Assembly (NCBI GenBank): GCA_025363655.1
Contig: JANYDK010000094.1
Span: 1-64,000 of the forward strand
Length of the DNA stretch: 64,000 bases
Reading direction: 5' to 3'
From: Deltaproteobacteria bacterium
GTDB lineage: Bacteria > Myxococcota_A > Polyangia > Polyangiales > JADJMO01
Position numbers and translations under genes: made by a program. Below the pieces are notes generated by a model that did not search any database, was not told the origin of the DNA, and saw nothing but the letters and a program-made list of their open reading frames with translations. Positions 41,769 to 51,109 of the stretch are shown piece after piece. The first letter of the stretch is position 1. Every line of letters starts with the position of its first letter.

Positions 41769-43013
41769 CTAATCGTCGTGTCGTGCGACAGCGGGGTCGC
41801 GGTCGCGAGCACGGGAGCGCCTTCGTGCGGCCGGATCGTCGTTGGCGAAGACGACGGTGAAGATGACGAAGGCGATGTAGATGGCGACGAACTGGAGAAT
41901 CATCGCCTTGCCCGACACCTGTTGGTAGACGGCGCTGGCGATTGGCGGACCGATGAGCATCCCGAGCGCGTACGACGCGTTGTAGTAGGCGTTGGCGCGG
42001 CTGTACTCGGAGGGCCGGGTGACGACGCCCTGGAGCGCGAGGCTCACCGGCGAGATCGACGCCAAGGTCGCGCCGCCGATCAAGAACGAGATGCACATCG
42101 CGATGAACGAATCGAGGAAGACGAAGCTGCTGATGGTGACGAGGCCGATGGTGCCGAGCACGCGAATGACGCGCAGGTGCCCGACGCGGTCGGCGATGCG
42201 ACCGACGAGGTTGGAGAAGAGGAGCATCCCACCGGCGAAGAAGGCCGACATGAGGATGGTGTCGCTCTCGGGGACGTTCTTCACCTCCATCATGTAGATG
42301 GGGAGGAGGACGACGACCGACGATTGGAAGTATCCGAAGGTGAACGTGGCGGCACACGAGGTCTTGATTCGCCACAAAATCGAGCCTTCTGGCTCACTCG
42401 CCGGCGAGGACCCGGCGGCGACGGCGATGGCGTCGTCCTCGTGGAGCTCGGCGGTGTCGGGGTCGAGCGCGAAGGCGAGATAGAGCGCAGCGACGAGCGC
42501 GAGCACGCCCGAGCAGAGAAAGGCGAACGACATCGACGAGTGCCCGAGGAGCGGCTTGGCGACGAGCGGGCCGATCACCAGCCCCGACGAGAGCGCCATC
42601 GCGTAGACGCTGGTGGCGAAGGCTTTGTGCTCGCGAGGTGAGCGCGAGAGGATGATCGTCTCGCAACAGACGAAGAGCCCGACGCTGAACGAGCCATCGA
42701 GGAATCGGATGAGCCCCGTCCCGAGCACCGTCGATCGATGGGGAAAAGCGGTGACGCAGAGCGCGTAGCCGAGCACGCTGGCGACGAGCGTGGCGCGCGC
42801 GGAGAAGCGTCGGACGATGGCCCCGACGGGGAGCGAACAGACGACGAGCCCGAGCGCGAAGAAGGTGGCGACCCAACCGATTTGCACCTTCGAGAGGCCC
42901 GAGGCCTTGAGATGCAACGGCGTCAGCGAGACCGAAATGCCGAAGGCGATGCCGATGAGCAGCGTCCCGGCGTAGAGACGCCAGAGGTTCCGGTCACGGA
43001 GACGGGTGAACAC
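41769..43013 (-). CDS. MFS transporter
   Basis: 414 residues, about 12 membrane segments, with a long charged central loop (LDPDTAELHEDDAIAVA) between the two six-helix halves and a basic C-terminal tail. A segment resembling the MFS loop 2-3 motif is GAIVRRFSARATL, and its counterpart in the second half is GRIADRVGHLRVIR. Substrate unknown. GTG start at 43013 overlaps the 3' end of the acyltransferase gene by 20 bp, so the two are co-transcribed. The pairing recalls lysophospholipid transporters (LplT) next to acyltransferases, but this is only analogy. Confidence 0.88.
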   Translation of the reverse strand: MFTRLRDRNLWRLYAGTLLIGIAFGISVSLTPLHLKASGLSKVQIGWVATFFALGLVVCSLPVGAIVRRFSARATLVASVLGYALCVTAFPHRSTVLGTGLIRFLDGSFSVGLFVCCETIILSRSPREHKAFATSVYAMALSSGLVIGPLVAKPLLGHSSMSFAFLCSGVLALVAALYLAFALDPDTAELHEDDAIAVAAGSSPASEPEGSILWRIKTSCAATFTFGYFQSSVVVLLPIYMMEVKNVPESDTILMSAFFAGGMLLFSNLVGRIADRVGHLRVIRVLGTIGLVTISSFVFLDSFIAMCISFLIGGATLASISPVSLALQGVVTRPSEYSRANAYYNASYALGMLIGPPIASAVYQQVSGKAMILQFVAIYIAFVIFTVVFANDDPAARRRSRARDRDPAVARHDD

Positions 43014-43863
43014 TCTGCTCCGATTTGTCGGGAAAACCCTCGCGTTTGCGGATGATTCGCTCTTCCTGTCCGAGGCCGGTGAGCACCTCGCGCAAGTGGT
43101 TGGCGATGGCCATGTACGTGCGCAGGCGCGGCGTCTGATCGTAGAAGCGCGCGAGATCGACCGGCGCGCCGAAGACGACGGTGATCGGCTCGCCGGTGCC
43201 GTCGAAGTTGCCCTTCACTTGCTTCGGGAGATCGTTGCCGAGGCCGAGGATGAAGCAGGGAATGACGATCGGCCGCGCGGCGCGGACGATTTGTCCGATG
43301 CCGGGCTGCGCAGGGAGGAGCGTGTACGGATCGTCCGTCTTGTTGCGCGTTCCCTCGGGATGCATGCCGACGACCGAGCCGGAGAGGTTGCTGACCTCGG
43401 CGAGGAAGTCGACGACGTATTGGTTGAACGCGCGCTGCTCGGGCTTGCGCAAGACCGGCGGGTACATCGCCAGCGCCGACATCAACGCGTTGGCGACGAC
43501 GCCGTCGGGGCGCTCATACCAGTAGTCGCTGCGCACAGGGAAATACATGCGCCGGGCCCAGCTGGTGCGACGGAGGAGCACGCTGGTGATGACGTAGAGG
43601 TCGAAGAAGCTGCGATGGTTGGCGACGAAGAGGACGCCGCGATCGGGATGGAGCGACGTCAGGTGCTCGACGCCGTACGCATGAAGGATGTTCTTGGTGC
43701 AGTGATGCACCCAACCGGCGCCGACGGTCTTGAGGAACGCATGCGCCGCGACCTTGAGCGGGCCCACGCGATTGACCGTGTCGCAGAGCCTGAAGGCGGC
43801 CTTCTCGAAGCCCTCGAGGAGGGCGAGCTGCTCGGGAGTCGGCCTGATCATTCGCTTCCGCAC
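42994..43863 (-). CDS. 1-acyl-glycerol-3-phosphate acyltransferase-like (PlsC family)
   Basis: 289 residues with the two diagnostic blocks of the PlsC family: the NHRSFFD block holding the HxxxxD catalytic pair (His83, Asp88) and the substrate-binding PEGTRNK near residue 170. It transfers a fatty acyl group to a lysophospholipid or related lipid at the membrane. The N-terminal ~70 residues are an amphipathic helical extension. GTG 43863 or ATG 43851 could be the start. It overlaps the MFS gene downstream, suggesting joint lipid handling. Divergent from the secreted-protein gene. Confidence 0.88.
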   Translation of the reverse strand: MRKRMIRPTPEQLALLEGFEKAAFRLCDTVNRVGPLKVAAHAFLKTVGAGWVHHCTKNILHAYGVEHLTSLHPDRGVLFVANHRSFFDLYVITSVLLRRTSWARRMYFPVRSDYWYERPDGVVANALMSALAMYPPVLRKPEQRAFNQYVVDFLAEVSNLSGSVVGMHPEGTRNKTDDPYTLLPAQPGIGQIVRAARPIVIPCFILGLGNDLPKQVKGNFDGTGEPITVVFGAPVDLARFYDQTPRLRTYMAIANHLREVLTGLGQEERIIRKREGFPDKSEQSVHPSP

Positions 43864-44018
43864 GAGTTGTACGATCGCAAGCGCGAGGGGGTCCAGTGCC
43901 CGAGAAGAAAGCTCGAATCTGGTCGAAATTCGACGGGAAGCGTCGACGAAGACGGGCTTGCCGGAAGGAGATGTGGCAAGAAGTCGCGCTTCTCCCGCCC
44001 GCTCGGAGCCCCTCGCCC

Positions 44019-45422
44019 ATGCTCGTTCGTCGTCCGTTGGTCGCTTCTTCGTCGTTCGCTCTCCTCGGATTTCTCGCCGCGCTCGTCCTCGGCGCCGGTG
44101 GTTCAGGCTGTGGCTCGTCGAGCAACTCCGACGCTCCCTCCGATGCCGGCGGTGATGCAGCCGAGGTCGCGGTCGACACGGCTCTCGTCGATGCGGCGCC
44201 CGACGGTCCCGATCGCGGCGCGGTGAGCACGGTTTATCCGGCGTTCAAGGTCGATGCGCCGCAGCTGATCAAGAACAAGGGCTACGTGATGAAGGCCCCC
44301 AAGGTCGTCACCGTCACCTGGGCTGGAAACACTGCGGCAGCGCGTTTCGAGCAGTTCGGTGATCAAATCGGCGCGTCGAACTACTGGAAGACCGCCGTCG
44401 GCGAGTACGGCGTCGGTCCCGCCACGAGCGGTGCCGATTCGCACATCCGCCTGCCCGACACGCCGCCGAAGGACATCATCTCGGAAGACCTCGACGGCTT
44501 CCTCAGCTCCAAGCTCAACGACGCGACGGCCGGCTTCCCCGCGCCGACCGTCGACACCGTCTACGTCTTCTACATCTCGCCCGAGACGCACGTGCAGGCG
44601 AACGGCGTCGATGGGTGCAGCTCGTTCGGCGGCTACCACACGTCGGCGCACATGACGCTCGCCGATGGCGATCACGACGTCGCCTACGCGGTCATCCCCG
44701 ACTGTCCCGTCGGCGGCAACCGCATCGACTCGATGATCGACGCCGCCAGCCACGAAATCGGCGAAGCAGCGACCGACCCGTATCCCGAAGGCACCGCGCA
44801 GTCTGGGTACCGCGGCATCGACAACGATCACTTCGCCTGGGAAATCCTCAATCAGCTGCAGAACGAGAACGGCGACATGTGCGAGTTCCCGTACGGCGTC
44901 AGCGACACGACGGCGAACGAGCCGCTCTTCGCCTTCCCCGTACAGCGCCTGTGGTCGAACGCGTCGATCGCCGCTGGTCACGATCCGTGCGTGCCGGCGC
45001 CCTCGAGCGAGCCCTACTTCAACATGACGTTGCTCGACCCCGAAGCGATCACCGTCAACATGCGCGTCTTCGGGCGCGGCAACATCACGACCAAGGGCTA
45101 TTCGATCGCCGTCGGCGAGACCAAGACGTTCGACGTCGGCTTCTACAGCGACGCCAAGACCGACCCGTGGACGCTCGAGGCGGTCGAAGGCAACGGCATC
45201 TTCGGCACCGGCGACTCCGGAACGCTGGAAATCAAGGTCTTTGGTGTGAGCGGTCAGAACGGGCAGAAGGCGCAGATTCGCGTCAAGGTCGTCGCTCCCG
45301 GCTCGATGGACGGTCCCGGTGGCGGCTCGTCGAAGAACGTCGAGATGCTGACGCTCATCTCGACGAACAAGAACGACACCAAGCACTTCCTGCCGATCTT
45401 CATCTCCAACCCGGCGCCGTAG
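44019..45422 (+). CDS. Secreted lipoprotein with HEIGEA-TDP putative metal site
   Basis: 467 residues from ATG 44019. The signal peptide ends in GGSGC, followed by a disordered Asp/Ala/Ser linker, then a folded domain with VDTVYVFYISPETHV and SHEIGEAATDPYPEG. The HExxE-type motif resembles a zinc-protease helix, but the second His of HExxH is replaced by Glu. The C-terminal third is beta-rich. It may be a metallopeptidase variant or a non-catalytic relative; no assay-grade evidence from sequence. Followed by a hairpin at 45429. A longer frame begins at 43896, but the extra part is basic and unlike a signal peptide. Confidence 0.7.
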   Translation: MLVRRPLVASSSFALLGFLAALVLGAGGSGCGSSSNSDAPSDAGGDAAEVAVDTALVDAAPDGPDRGAVSTVYPAFKVDAPQLIKNKGYVMKAPKVVTVTWAGNTAAARFEQFGDQIGASNYWKTAVGEYGVGPATSGADSHIRLPDTPPKDIISEDLDGFLSSKLNDATAGFPAPTVDTVYVFYISPETHVQANGVDGCSSFGGYHTSAHMTLADGDHDVAYAVIPDCPVGGNRIDSMIDAASHEIGEAATDPYPEGTAQSGYRGIDNDHFAWEILNQLQNENGDMCEFPYGVSDTTANEPLFAFPVQRLWSNASIAAGHDPCVPAPSSEPYFNMTLLDPEAITVNMRVFGRGNITTKGYSIAVGETKTFDVGFYSDAKTDPWTLEAVEGNGIFGTGDSGTLEIKVFGVSGQNGQKAQIRVKVVAPGSMDGPGGGSSKNVEMLTLISTNKNDTKHFLPIFISNPAP

Positions 45423-45428
45423 TCGCAT

Positions 45429-45446
45429 CCCCGGCCGTCGCCGGGG
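45429..45446. terminator. GC hairpin between convergent genes (family copy 2)
   Basis: CCCCGGC-CGTC-GCCGGGG, 6 bp past one stop and 3 bp before the opposing polX stop. It has the same CGTC loop and flanks as the hairpin at 17085-17102. In this position it can terminate both transcripts. No T-tract directly follows, although CTTTTTT occurs 17 bp on. Confidence 0.6.
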
Positions 45447-45449
45447 CCC

Positions 45450-47195
45450 CTACGCGCGCGGCGCTTTTTTCTCGGTCCAACGCAAGAAGCGCTCGAGCTC
45501 CCAGGTGTTGGCCACCTGCTCGGGCGCGAGCCAGGCGCGCTCGGCGTTGAGCTTGGCGTAGTCGACGCGTCCGAGCTCGCTCTCGTGGTGCGCGTCGCTG
45601 GTGAGGACGAAGTCGACCTTGCTCTCGCGTGCGCGGCGAAGTGCGTCGACCGACATGTCGAGGCGCGGCAATCCCCCGTTGACCTCGAGCGCGGTGCCGG
45701 TCTCCTCGGCGGCGGCGATGACCGCGTCGAGATCGAGCTCGATGCCCGGACGGGCGCCGATCATCCGCGCGCTCAGATGGCCGATCATCCGCACCGACGG
45801 ATCGCGCATCGCGGCGACGACGCGACGGGTCTGCACGGCGCGATCGAGATCGAAGCGATCGTGGACCGAGGCGATGCAAAAATCGAAGCCGGCGCGGAAC
45901 TCGGCGTCGTAGTCGAGCGTGCCCTCGGCGCCGATGTTGAGCTCGACGCCGTGGAGGAGACGGAGCGAGTCGCCGAGCTCCTGGCGCATCGCCGTGATCG
46001 CGGCGCGCTGTTCGAGGAGCGGCGCGCGACCGACGCCAGAGACCGTATTTTCCGCGTGATCGGTGAGCGCGAGGGCGCGATAGCCACGCGCTTTGGCGGC
46101 CGCGACCATCGCCTCGAGCGTCGACTTGCCGTCACCGGAGACCGTGGTGTGGACGTGAAAATCGCCGAGCACCGTACCGAGCGATCGCGGGAGCGTGCCG
46201 CGCTCGGCGGCCTCCAGCTCGCCAGCGTCTTCGCGGAGCACCGGCGGGATGAAGGGCAGGCCGAGGGCGGCGTAGATTTGCTCTTCGGTCTCGCTCGCGA
46301 TCACCTTGCCCCCTTCGAGCTCGGAGAGCGCGTACTCGTTCAGGGTCCAACCGCGGGCGAGGGCGCGCTGACGGAGCTTGATGTTGTGGCCCTTGCTCCC
46401 CGTGAAATACAGCCTCGCCGCGCCGAGCTGGTGCTCTTCGACGACGCGCAGATCGATCTGCGTGCCGCGCCTCGTGACCACGCTCGTCTTCGTCGCTCCA
46501 CGACCGAGGACGTGATCGACGATGCCCATCGAGACGAACGCCTCCATCACCGACGGAGCGATGCCCGCGGCGCCAGCGACGACGACGTCGATGTCGCCGA
46601 CCGTCTCGGAGAAGCGACGGAGCGAGCCGCAGAACGACGCGTGCCGAACCCCGTCGACCTCACGCATGCGGGCGATGACGCGTTCGGCGAGCGGCAACGC
46701 GACCGAGATCGGCACTCGATCGAGCGCGCCGTGTTCCTCCAGCCGACTGACGGCGGTGGCGATTTTTTCTTCGGACTTCTCACCGAAGCCCTTGAGCACG
46801 CGGAGCTTCTTCTCGGCGAGCGCGCTCTTCAGATCGGCGATCGACTGCACGCCGAGCTCGGCACGAAGACGCTTCACCGCCTTCGGTCCGAGGCCTTGGA
46901 TCTTGAGGAGGGCGACGACGCTGGTCGGATGCTTCGCCCGCAGCTCCTCGAGCTTCTCGACCTTCCCCTGCTCGAAGAGCTCTTTCACCTTCGCCGCCGT
47001 GCTCTTGCCGACGCCGTCGATCTTCATCAGCTCGGCGACGCTCAGCTTCTCGAGGTCGTTGGCCTGCGAGGCGATCGCCTGCGCGGCGCTCTCGTAGGCG
47101 CGTACGCGAAAGGACTGCGGGTCACCTTCGTCGAGCATGGTGAGCTCGGCGAGCTCGCGGAGCATGTCGAGGACGTCGTGCTTGGTGTCGGCCAC
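45450..47195 (-). CDS. polX: DNA polymerase X family with PHP exonuclease domain
   Basis: 581 residues, normal for bacterial PolX. In order: an 8-kDa-like N-terminal helical domain (AYESAAQAIASQANDLEKL), helix-hairpin-helix motifs (IDGVGKSTAAKV, IQGLGPKAVKRL), the polymerase palm with GSLRRFSETVGDIDVVV (metal Asp pair), and a C-terminal PHP domain (DFHVHTTVSGDGKST, ALTDHAENTV, SVHDRFD) that gives 3'-5' exonuclease activity. It acts in gap filling and base-excision repair. The start is GTG 47195, 94 bp from the divergent DM9 gene; the much longer open frame upstream is a high-GC artefact. Confidence 0.93.
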   Translation of the reverse strand: MADTKHDVLDMLRELAELTMLDEGDPQSFRVRAYESAAQAIASQANDLEKLSVAELMKIDGVGKSTAAKVKELFEQGKVEKLEELRAKHPTSVVALLKIQGLGPKAVKRLRAELGVQSIADLKSALAEKKLRVLKGFGEKSEEKIATAVSRLEEHGALDRVPISVALPLAERVIARMREVDGVRHASFCGSLRRFSETVGDIDVVVAGAAGIAPSVMEAFVSMGIVDHVLGRGATKTSVVTRRGTQIDLRVVEEHQLGAARLYFTGSKGHNIKLRQRALARGWTLNEYALSELEGGKVIASETEEQIYAALGLPFIPPVLREDAGELEAAERGTLPRSLGTVLGDFHVHTTVSGDGKSTLEAMVAAAKARGYRALALTDHAENTVSGVGRAPLLEQRAAITAMRQELGDSLRLLHGVELNIGAEGTLDYDAEFRAGFDFCIASVHDRFDLDRAVQTRRVVAAMRDPSVRMIGHLSARMIGARPGIELDLDAVIAAAEETGTALEVNGGLPRLDMSVDALRRARESKVDFVLTSDAHHESELGRVDYAKLNAERAWLAPEQVANTWELERFLRWTEKKAPRA

Positions 47196-47288
47196 GAGGA
47201 GAGGCTGCCGCGGCGGGCGCGCGGCGGAAAGGTGGGACTTGGCGCGAGTCGTCGTGTCTCCCCTTTCGTAACCCCACGAGGAGCCCTC

Positions 47289-48122
47289 ATGACCCGAATG
47301 CTGCCCATGCTTTTCTTGCTCACCGGTCTCGTCGGCACTGGATGCGCGGCGAACACGACTGCAACCGACGAGAGCTCCGCGCGTTCGGCCGAGGCGCTCA
47401 CCGTCTACTGGACGCACGTCTCTCCCGGCATGGCGATCCCGAGCAACGCCTTCGTCGGCGGCAGCGAGCCGATTCCCGGCGGCTATCGAAACCTCCAGAT
47501 TTGTCGCGCATCGAGGGACGGCGGGATGCACCCGGGCAAGGTCATCGGCACCGCCTGCTCGTATCCCTACGGCGGCGGCGAGCAGTGGGCCGGTGACTTC
47601 GACGTCTTGATCGTCCCGCAAGCCGACGCCTTCTGGCACGCGACCGGCCAAGCGGGCTCGCTCCCCGCGTTCGCGTTGCAAGGGGGCTGGGAAGCGAACG
47701 GCACCGCACTCTGGATTTGCCGCGCCCACTACGCCGGCGGCCTGCACCCCGGCAAGGTCGTCGGCCGGATGTGCAACATCAGCTACGGCGGCAGCGAGAT
47801 CCCGAACCCGACCTACGACGTCTTGGCGCTGCAACCGCACCTCAACGTCGATCTGCGCAAGCCGCTGGGAACGATTCCGCAGGTGCACCCATGGCACGCC
47901 ACCGGCTCGAACTTCACGCCGAACGGCAGCGTCGACTGGAAGATGACCTGGCCCGATCGAACGTGGTCGTCGGGGAGCGCGTCGATCAACGGCAACGGCG
48001 ATTTCGACCTCGGCGCGCGCTCCGATGCCTGCACGCCGGGAATCACGCCGGGAGCACGGACGCTCTACGTCTACGACCGCAGCACCGGCGAGTGGCTCTC
48101 GCAAGTGCTCTTCAACTGCTAG
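47289..48122 (+). CDS. DM9-repeat (DUF3421) lipoprotein
   Basis: 277 residues with a signal peptide ending in the lipobox GTGC (residue 19). Two DM9-type repeats are visible: LQICRASRDGGMHPGKVIG with a following YGGGEQ, and LWICRAHYAGGLHPGKVVG with a following YGGSEI. DM9 proteins are known mainly from animals, where some bind mannose-type sugars. The C-terminal third (about 180-277) is a separate beta-rich region. A surface lectin is a reasonable guess. Divergent from polX. Confidence 0.82.
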   Translation: MTRMLPMLFLLTGLVGTGCAANTTATDESSARSAEALTVYWTHVSPGMAIPSNAFVGGSEPIPGGYRNLQICRASRDGGMHPGKVIGTACSYPYGGGEQWAGDFDVLIVPQADAFWHATGQAGSLPAFALQGGWEANGTALWICRAHYAGGLHPGKVVGRMCNISYGGSEIPNPTYDVLALQPHLNVDLRKPLGTIPQVHPWHATGSNFTPNGSVDWKMTWPDRTWSSGSASINGNGDFDLGARSDACTPGITPGARTLYVYDRSTGEWLSQVLFNC

Positions 48123-48185
48123 CCAGCGGCGACCGAGAGAGCGCGCGTGCATTCGCGCCGAGGCTGCTACGCTTCGGTCACACGA

Positions 48186-49190
48186 ATGACACGCACGCCC
48201 TACTTTTTTGCGCTCTCCGTCGCCTTCGGCCTCGGCTGCAGTCACTCGAACGACGCCGGCACCAGCGTCGAAGACGCTCGAATTGACGACGTCAATATCG
48301 GCGATATCAAGACCGATGAGACCTCGCCCGCGTTCGTCTGCGCGCGCGGATCCAAGGTCGACGTCATCCCGACGACGTGCAACGGCGCCGCGGCGCTCTG
48401 CGATCGCGGCTACGACCACGTGACGACGGCGATGACGCACAACGCGATGTCGAACGCCGACGATCACTGGGCCGCGCCGAATCAAGGGCACGGGCTCGCC
48501 AGGCAGCTGCAGGACGGCATCCGCGGGATGATGCTCGACGTCCATTATTACGACCCCGAGAGCGGCAGCACCGACGCGCGCCGCGACGATTTGGCTCCCC
48601 TCGATCAGGTCTACCTCTGCCACGGCGTCTGCTCGCTCGGGCGTCGTCCTCTCGCCGAAGGCCTGTGCGATGTTGCGCAATTTCTCGATCAGAATCGCGG
48701 TGAGGTGCTGTCGATCATCTTCGAGAGCTACGTCACCTCGGCCGACCTCGCGGCGGTGGTGACGGCGAGCGGCCTCACCGACTACGTGACGACGCACGTC
48801 CGAGGAACGCCGTGGCCGACGCTGCGCGAGCTGATCTCGAAGAACCAAAGGTTGGTCGTCTTCACCGAGGACGGCGACGATTCGCCGGCGTGGAATCACT
48901 CGGCGTGGAAGAACATCCAAGACACGCCGTACTCGTTCACGGCCGCCGCCGACTTCACCTGCAAGCAGAACCGCGGCGCGAAGACGAATCCGCTCTTCCT
49001 CGTCAACCACTGGCTCGGCAACCCGCTCTCCGACATCAAGTACGCGCGCGAGGTCAACGTGAAGGGCGTGCTCCTCGGGCGCGTGCAACAGTGCACCAAG
49101 GAGGTGGGCATGGCGCCGACCTTCATCGGGGTCGATTTTTACGACGTCGGCGACCTCTTCGAGGTCGTGCGCATCACCAACGGACTGTGA
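48186..49190 (+). CDS. PI-PLC X-domain-like secreted protein
   Basis: 334 residues from ATG 48186, with a short signal peptide ending in GLGC (lipobox). The body matches the phosphatidylinositol-specific phospholipase C X-domain fold: MTHNAMSNAD holds the first catalytic-type His, QLQDGIRGMMLDVHYY the acidic strand, YLCHGVCSLGRRPLAEGL the second His, and FLDQNRGEVLSIIFE follows. Such bacterial proteins can cleave inositol lipids without calcium or be inactive relatives. The stop overlaps the start of an acetyltransferase gene (GTGA). Confidence 0.85.
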   Translation: MTRTPYFFALSVAFGLGCSHSNDAGTSVEDARIDDVNIGDIKTDETSPAFVCARGSKVDVIPTTCNGAAALCDRGYDHVTTAMTHNAMSNADDHWAAPNQGHGLARQLQDGIRGMMLDVHYYDPESGSTDARRDDLAPLDQVYLCHGVCSLGRRPLAEGLCDVAQFLDQNRGEVLSIIFESYVTSADLAAVVTASGLTDYVTTHVRGTPWPTLRELISKNQRLVVFTEDGDDSPAWNHSAWKNIQDTPYSFTAAADFTCKQNRGAKTNPLFLVNHWLGNPLSDIKYAREVNVKGVLLGRVQQCTKEVGMAPTFIGVDFYDVGDLFEVVRITNGL

Positions 49191-49636
49191 TCGAGGCGCT
49201 TCCGTTCGTCGTTCGTCACGCCGTGCCCGCCGATGGCGAGCCGGTGCGCACCTTCGTCCGCGCCGTTCTCTGGTCGTATGGGCTCGACGCGCAGCACCCC
49301 GACCTCGGCGTGTTCGCGGTGCCCTTCAACGGCGCGCTCGCCGAGCTGGTGGCGACGAAGGGCGGCGTGCCCATCGGCATGATCGCCCTGTGGCCGCGTG
49401 GCCGCGAATACGGATGGATTTCCAAGCTCTTCGTCGATCCCGAGCACCGCGGCCTCGGCGTCGGTCGCGCGCTCTTGCGTGCTGCCGAAGACGAAGCGCG
49501 CACGTGGAAGCTGAAGGCGATCGGTCTCAGCACGCTGCCGCGATTGCGAGAGGCGGTGCAGCTCTACGAGTCGATGGGCTGGCAGCGGCAAGCGGGCGAA
49601 GGCAAAGAGCGCATCTATTGGCGCATGCTCACGTGA
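49187..49636 (+). CDS. GNAT family N-acetyltransferase
   Basis: 149 residues from GTG 49187, overlapping the PI-PLC-like stop. The acetyl-CoA-binding motif A is complete: SKLFVDPEHRGLGVGRALL, with the Q/R-x-x-G-x-G/A loop, followed by ALYESMGW-like VQLYESMGWQ. It transfers an acetyl group to an amine on a small molecule or protein in the cytoplasm; the target is unknown. Translational coupling to a secreted phospholipase-like protein is odd and may be only genome packing. Confidence 0.88.
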   Translation: MIEALPFVVRHAVPADGEPVRTFVRAVLWSYGLDAQHPDLGVFAVPFNGALAELVATKGGVPIGMIALWPRGREYGWISKLFVDPEHRGLGVGRALLRAAEDEARTWKLKAIGLSTLPRLREAVQLYESMGWQRQAGEGKERIYWRMLT

Positions 49637-49693
49637 GAAGCACTCGTCGCATCTCGCCCGCAGTGGGACCCGCTCGAGGTCCGCGAAAACGCC

Positions 49694-51109
49694 TTACTTC
49701 TCGCGAAAACTCTCAGCACGGAGCCCGAGATCGCGGAGCTTCTGCTGCAGGCTCTGGCGCACCATGCCGATGGCTTCCGCCGTCTGCGAGACGTTGCCCG
49801 CATGCCGTTCGAGCGCCGCGGTGAGGAAGGCGCGCTCCCACGCTTCGACGGCCTGACGCTTCGCCTCGGAGAAGCCGCCGAGATCGCTGCTCGACTCGGT
49901 GGTGCCGAGACCGACGTGGGGCAACGGCGCGAGGCGGAGCTCGCCTGGCTCGATCGAGGCGCCTGCCGCCAAGACCGCCGCTTGTTCGAGCACGTTGCGC
50001 AGCTCACGGACGTTGCCCGGCCAAGGATGACGCGCGAGCCGCTGCATCGCCGAAGGACCAGGGCGCGGCGCTGCCCGTCCGAGCCGCTGCGAGAGCCCAC
50101 CGAGGAAGTGCTCGACGAGGGCGGGAAGATCTTCGAGACGCTCGCGCAAAGGCGGGGCCACGAGGCGGACGACGTCGAGCCGGAAGAGGAGATCTTGCTG
50201 AAATTTCCCGCTCGAAACGTCGGCCTCGAGATCGCGATGGGTGGCCGCGATGACGCGGACGTCGACCTGGATCGGCCGCGTGCCCCCGACGCGATCGAGG
50301 GTTCGCTCTTGGAGCACGCGCAGCACTTTGGCCTGCGTCTCGAGCGGCATGTCGCCGATCTCGTCGAGGAAGATGGTGCCACCTTCAGCCGCTTCGAAGC
50401 GCCCGATGCGACGCGCGCTCGCTCCGGTGAAGGCGCCCTTCTCGTGACCGAAGAGCTCGCTCTCGACCAGCTCGCGGCTGAAGGCGGCGCAGTTGACCGC
50501 GACGAAGGGACGACGGGCGCGCGGGCTGCGTTGGTGGATCGCCTGGGCGATCAGCTCCTTGCCGCTGCCGCTCTCGCCGCGGACGAGGACGCCGAGATCG
50601 GTCTCCGCGACCTTGACGATGGCGCCGAAGAGCCTTTGCATCGATGACCCGCTGCCGATCATCCCGTCGAGCCCGCTCTGGCGCGCGACGCGTTCGAGGA
50701 GGAGCCGGTGCTCGCGCAGCAGACGCGTGCGATCGAGCGCGCGGCCCACGATCAGGCGGATTTCGTCGTTGTCGAAGGGCTTCGGGACGTAGTCCTCGGC
50801 GCCGAGCTTCATCGCCTCGACCGCCACGCGCTCGGAGCCGTGGGCGGTGATCATGAGCACCGGCACCTCGGGGTGCGCCTCCTTGGCGGCGCGCAAGACG
50901 TCCATGCCGCTCGGTCCGTCTCCGAGGGAGAGATCGGTGATCACCATGTCGAAAGCTTCGGCCGTGGGCGTCGTGAGCATCGTGAGCATTCTCAGCGCGG
51001 CAGCGCCCGACTCGGCGGAGACGACGTCGTGACCGAGCTTGCGGAGGAGACCACCGAGCGCGAGTTGGATCGCCCGCTCGTCCTCGACGACGAGAATGCG
51101 CGCGTTCAC
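49694..51109 (-). CDS. NtrC-family sigma-54-dependent response regulator
   Basis: 471 residues from GTG 51109. Receiver domain (1-120) with phospho-acceptor Asp59 (VITDL) and Lys110; AAA+ domain with Walker A GESGSGKE (178-185) and the sigma-54 contact loop GAFTGA (225-230); C-terminal Fis-type HTH ([21 protein letters not shown]). When phosphorylated it should activate sigma-54 promoters. Its start overlaps the stop of the histidine kinase gene by 4 bp, so the pair is cognate. No clear -24/-12 promoter was spotted nearby, so targets are unknown. Confidence 0.94.
   Translation of the reverse strand: MNARILVVEDERAIQLALGGLLRKLGHDVVSAESGAAALRMLTMLTTPTAEAFDMVITDLSLGDGPSGMDVLRAAKEAHPEVPVLMITAHGSERVAVEAMKLGAEDYVPKPFDNDEIRLIVGRALDRTRLLREHRLLLERVARQSGLDGMIGSGSSMQRLFGAIVKVAETDLGVLVRGESGSGKELIAQAIHQRSPRARRPFVAVNCAAFSRELVESELFGHEKGAFTGASARRIGRFEAAEGGTIFLDEIGDMPLETQAKVLRVLQERTLDRVGGTRPIQVDVRVIAATHRDLEADVSSGKFQQDLLFRLDVVRLVAPPLRERLEDLPALVEHFLGGLSQRLGRAAPRPGPSAMQRLARHPWPGNVRELRNVLEQAAVLAAGASIEPGELRLAPLPHVGLGTTESSSDLGGFSEAKRQAVEAWERAFLTAALERHAGNVSQTAEAIGMVRQSLQQKLRDLGLRAESFREK

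Noticed and set aside
45450-49088. A 1212-codon open frame on the minus strand
   Set aside because: Only its 3' half is PolX. The rest is antisense to the DM9 and PI-PLC-like genes and open because high-GC DNA rarely contains stops.
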